Below, one piece after another: positions 47,622-50,036 of a stretch of 50,036 bases of DNA (positions are counted from its first letter, which is position 1; every line of letters starts with the position of its first letter). A model generated the notes under the pieces. That model was not told where the DNA came from and did not search any database. It saw nothing but the letters and a program-made list of their open reading frames with translations. Position numbers and translations under genes: made by a program. This DNA is from 2-01-FULL-40-13 sp964433155. GTDB lineage: Bacteria > Patescibacteriota > Microgenomatia > UBA1406 > GWC2-37-13. The stretch is from assembly GCA_964433155.1 (NCBI GenBank), contig CAYSQE010000011.1, positions 1-50,036 of the forward strand, read 5' to 3'.

Positions 47622-49787
47622 ATGAGAAATAAATTATTTCTTATTCAAGTTCTTCTTGCACTTTTAATAGGAATAACTGTTTTGGCAACGCAGACGAAAA
47701 AAGTTCTTCGTAGTAAAGCTGTCTTTACAGAAACCAAACCGACGCTTCGATTTGACGATCAAGGATTCATGACATTGAATGGTCAACGGTACTTTCCCAT
47801 GTCTATCTACACAGGCAATAGTGAACAGTTACTGGAAAATGCTGTGACAGTGGGGTTTAACAGCTTGGGTTTTAAGGATAATCTTAATAATGATTTCAAG
47901 CTTTTGGAAAAAGCAAAATCATTAGGTTTACCTGCATTTACCGCTCCCTATGGGTATGCCTTACACTCTTTTTCTTGTGATCTTCGCAAATACTCTCATA
48001 CTGATCCGAATCATCCCGAGTGTAGTGTATGCGTCGGGAGCGCTCAGACAGGGAAAATCTGCCCAGACCAATGTAATTATTGCGATCCTGACTTTGTTAC
48101 AGCCTATGCGCAGAGATTGAAAAACTATCCGAATATTTTTTTATCTGAGGGAATGGATGAACCAAGTTCCCATTTTCAATATATTGATCCTAGAGCCTAC
48201 ACGATTTTAAGTAATACCAAGAAAGCTGACCCTAATTCCAGAACTGGATCTGCGGATTTTATATTATGTACAGTCGAAAAAAATCAATCGAGCGGAAAAT
48301 GGGATTTGATCGACACCTCAGAATATATTAGTAAAGGTTTTTGTTCTGCAGGAGCACGAGAACGGGTTGCATGGGCGATTAAATACTTCAAAGATCCCAA
48401 TTTGGATATGCCTTTTGCCGAAAGTGGATATTTTGCAGATTCCAGTGAACCAGGCTCCGGCTTTCCCCAAAAAGATGATATCCAGCAGTTAATTGGAGTT
48501 ATAGAGTATTTTCGACAGGAGACGGGTAAGAAATCTATAGGAGCAGTTCTGCAAGTATCAAGTCTTCCCACACAGGATGAGATACGTTCATTATTTTATG
48601 CTGCACTCGGGCATAGGGCACGCGGAATTTCGGTAGGTATGTGGAATGAAGTAAATGACCAGCGTAATCCGGATATCTATGCGCGGTTGAAAAATACACT
48701 AACAGAATTGCGGGTAAATCATATCATTGAGCATTATTTGGTTGGAAATTTTGTGTCAAAAGAAGTTACGTCTAGCGATCCTAAGAAGATTGATGTTACG
48801 GCGTTTTACTCCAATACTAATTTTTATCTTATTGCGGTGAATATAACTAATAGTTCCCAAAAAGATATGAAAATAGATATACCTTCTTTACCGATTACAG
48901 TTACCGCCGAATTTGTAGGAGAGAATAGAAACAGAGATTTTGCAGCCGGTAAAACCTCTCTTAGCCTTGATTTTGCTTCTCATCAGACTCATGTTTTGCG
49001 CTGGAAATTGTCATGCCGGAAGATGGGAGAGTTTCTGGGAAGAGACTTAGGAACTACTTGTTCAGACGCAGCCCCAACTCATAGTCCAACTGCGACAAAA
49101 ACGCCTGCTCCTTCACCAACGCGCACTCCAACTCCTACGCCTACACGAAGGCCAACTCCGACAAGAACTCCAACTCCTTCAGGGCCAACACATCCTCCAA
49201 CTCCTACCACTGTTCCGACTAATACTCCAACTCCTGTATCCGAAGCTGCACGCAATGCTGCACGACTCAGACTCAAGGTTCAACTCCCTGATATTGCCTC
49301 ATCGGTAACAACAATCCAAGCTTCAGATGTCCAGATTGAAGCTCGAGACGGGGTAGTTCGTATAGGAGTTACAAATACCCCACTTCTTAGAAACGGCGCC
49401 TACTTTGAAACCTCGCAAGAGGTGGTATTTAACATCAGTCAAAGCAAAGCCTATACTGTAGTTGTGAAAGCAGGGCCAACGCTTAAGCGATCGTTTGCAA
49501 ATGTTGTCTTAACACAAGGACAAACATTTGATTGTCTAGTAGTTTCCAACACATTCTGTGGAGAACTTATAACGCTTCGAGATTCAAAACTTCTCTTTTC
49601 AGGAGACGCTGACAGATTCAACACCTCATCAGGAAGCTATAATAAAGTTGATTCTGCCGACCTTCAGGTTCTTGTCTCAGAGTTTAACACCTCTGGCACC
49701 AAACGTTCAGACTTTAATCTTGATGGTCGGGTAAATATTTCAGATCTTGATATTCTTGGGAGAAATTATGGAAAACAGGGAGATTAG
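47622..49787 (+). CDS. Secreted glycosidase-like protein with Thr/Pro linker and dockerin-like C-terminus
   Basis: 721 aa. An N-terminal signal anchor (about 5-22) is followed by a catalytic-like region from about 35 to 475 that begins TLNGQRYFPMSIYTGN, the usual start of family GH-A-like TIM barrels (beta-galactosidase/GH42-like). A possible acid lies in LSEGMDEPSSHF, and a Cys-rich loop (about 133-152) may be disulfide-bonded. Then come a Thr/Pro/Ser linker (about 484-540), a beta domain (550-650), and a dockerin-like end with two calcium loops, DADRFNTSSGSYNKVDSADL and DFNLDGRVNISDLDIL. It probably acts outside the cell on polysaccharide. No cohesin gene is in this window. The exact GH family is not certain. 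Confidence 0.75.
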   Translation: MRNKLFLIQVLLALLIGITVLATQTKKVLRSKAVFTETKPTLRFDDQGFMTLNGQRYFPMSIYTGNSEQLLENAVTVGFNSLGFKDNLNNDFKLLEKAKSLGLPAFTAPYGYALHSFSCDLRKYSHTDPNHPECSVCVGSAQTGKICPDQCNYCDPDFVTAYAQRLKNYPNIFLSEGMDEPSSHFQYIDPRAYTILSNTKKADPNSRTGSADFILCTVEKNQSSGKWDLIDTSEYISKGFCSAGARERVAWAIKYFKDPNLDMPFAESGYFADSSEPGSGFPQKDDIQQLIGVIEYFRQETGKKSIGAVLQVSSLPTQDEIRSLFYAALGHRARGISVGMWNEVNDQRNPDIYARLKNTLTELRVNHIIEHYLVGNFVSKEVTSSDPKKIDVTAFYSNTNFYLIAVNITNSSQKDMKIDIPSLPITVTAEFVGENRNRDFAAGKTSLSLDFASHQTHVLRWKLSCRKMGEFLGRDLGTTCSDAAPTHSPTATKTPAPSPTRTPTPTPTRRPTPTRTPTPSGPTHPPTPTTVPTNTPTPVSEAARNAARLRLKVQLPDIASSVTTIQASDVQIEARDGVVRIGVTNTPLLRNGAYFETSQEVVFNISQSKAYTVVVKAGPTLKRSFANVVLTQGQTFDCLVVSNTFCGELITLRDSKLLFSGDADRFNTSSGSYNKVDSADLQVLVSEFNTSGTKRSDFNLDGRVNISDLDILGRNYGKQGD

Positions 49788-49827
49788 AGAGTGACGAATA
49801 TATACATTTTGTACATTATTTATATTA

Positions 49828-49856
49828 TTGACAAACTTAAAAGACTAAAGTAATAT
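49828..49856 (+). promoter_or_regulatory. Promoter for the Phd-like antitoxin
   Basis: TTGACA (49828-49833), 17-bp spacer, TAATAT (49851-49856). The ATG at 49865 lies 14 bp from the first base of the -10, so the leader is at most about 2 nt. Confidence 0.65.
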
Positions 49857-49864
49857 TCTTATAT

Positions 49865-50036
49865 ATGAATCAGGTCATTTCATCCAAAGATGCTCGTGCT
49901 CAATTCGCTGAGATATTAAACCAGGTAATGTATGCTGGCCGTGAGTTTACCATCAGTCATTTTGATAAACCAGTAGCTAAGATTATCCCTATCAGAAAAC
50001 CTGATGAAGATGATGAAATAAGCAGAAGGAAGAAAA
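49865..50036 (+). CDS. Phd/YefM-family antitoxin (cut by window end)
   Basis: 57 residues visible, starting MNQVISSKDARAQFAEILNQ and continuing with GREFTISHFDKPVAKIIPI, the classic Phd/YefM start: a beta-strand and helix with an R-x-x-F-x-x-x-L pattern and a K-P-V-A-x-I-I/L strand. It would dimerise to bind its operator and neutralise a downstream toxin of Doc, YoeB or VapC type that lies beyond the window. The frame is open to the last base. Confidence 0.85.
   Translation, partial: MNQVISSKDARAQFAEILNQVMYAGREFTISHFDKPVAKIIPIRKPDEDDEISRRKK

Noticed and set aside
49079..49276. Gly/Val-rich antisense ORF of 65 aa
   Set aside because: It is the reverse-strand reading of the Thr/Pro linker of the 47622-49787 protein; the repetitive composition explains the open frame.

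Overview
This 50 kb window is AT-rich, densely packed bacterial DNA. It uses the standard code, with TGA as a stop. Small gene overlaps, nearly leaderless promoters, many membrane glycosyltransferases, a LysM/M23 peptidase, BrnT-type toxin-antitoxin pairs and a split transketolase together suggest a Candidate Phyla Radiation (Patescibacteria) bacterium, most likely of the Microgenomates (OP11) type. That placement is inference: no rRNA or other phylogenetic marker was analysed. The use of TGA as stop argues against Gracilibacteria and SR1.

Layout. 1-11.5 kb is mostly housekeeping: a partial fmt, an ABC-2 export system whose two permease genes are separated by an opposite-strand cassette (a DUF5678-like protein and a retropepsin-like protease), a candidate structured RNA of about 205 nt with its own promoter, rho, a first cargo/BrnT toxin-antitoxin module, a CsoR-like regulator with trxB, glutamate dehydrogenase, and a LysM/M23 peptidase. 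11.5-16.5 kb is a minus-strand surface-glycan operon: methyltransferase, GT-C enzyme, membrane protein, HAD, GT2. 16.5-19.3 kb holds a split transketolase and an SDR epimerase.

19.3-22.1 kb is an accessory array. Convergent unrelated cargo ORFs share a near-identical 74-bp leader, each is followed by a toxin-antitoxin pair, and short remnants of an epimerase 3' end lie between the units. 22.2-24.4 kb holds an HD-like/histidine-phosphatase fusion and a GT2 that lacks its acidic motifs.

24.3-38.0 kb is an amplified paralogous locus: five large polytopic membrane proteins (654-687 aa, family A) interleaved with three small membrane proteins (about 226 aa, family B, one frameshifted) and two methyltransferases. 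38.0-47.6 kb is a sugar-nucleotide and glycosyl-transfer cluster: RfbF-like cytidylyltransferase, DJ-1 protein, cupin, acetolactate-synthase-like TPP enzyme, Ldh2 dehydrogenase, SDR, HAD, two GT2s and a methyltransferase. 47.6-49.8 kb encodes a secreted glycosidase-like protein with a Thr/Pro linker and a dockerin-like end. The window ends inside a Phd/YefM antitoxin.

The most unusual signals are not ordinary genes. (i) The 4644-4848 RNA candidate has a promoter that places +1 exactly at the base of its closing stem. (ii) A palindromic element of about 100 bp is inserted, open in different frames, in two methyltransferase genes, with compensatory changes in all three shared stems. (iii) Tandem repeats with a 7 or 14 bp period occur in and between genes. 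(iv) A cassette-like toxin-antitoxin array carries orphaned epimerase tails and a repeated leader. (v) The A/B membrane-protein array is a coherent unassigned system.

All functions were assigned by reading motifs. No database search or folding program was run.
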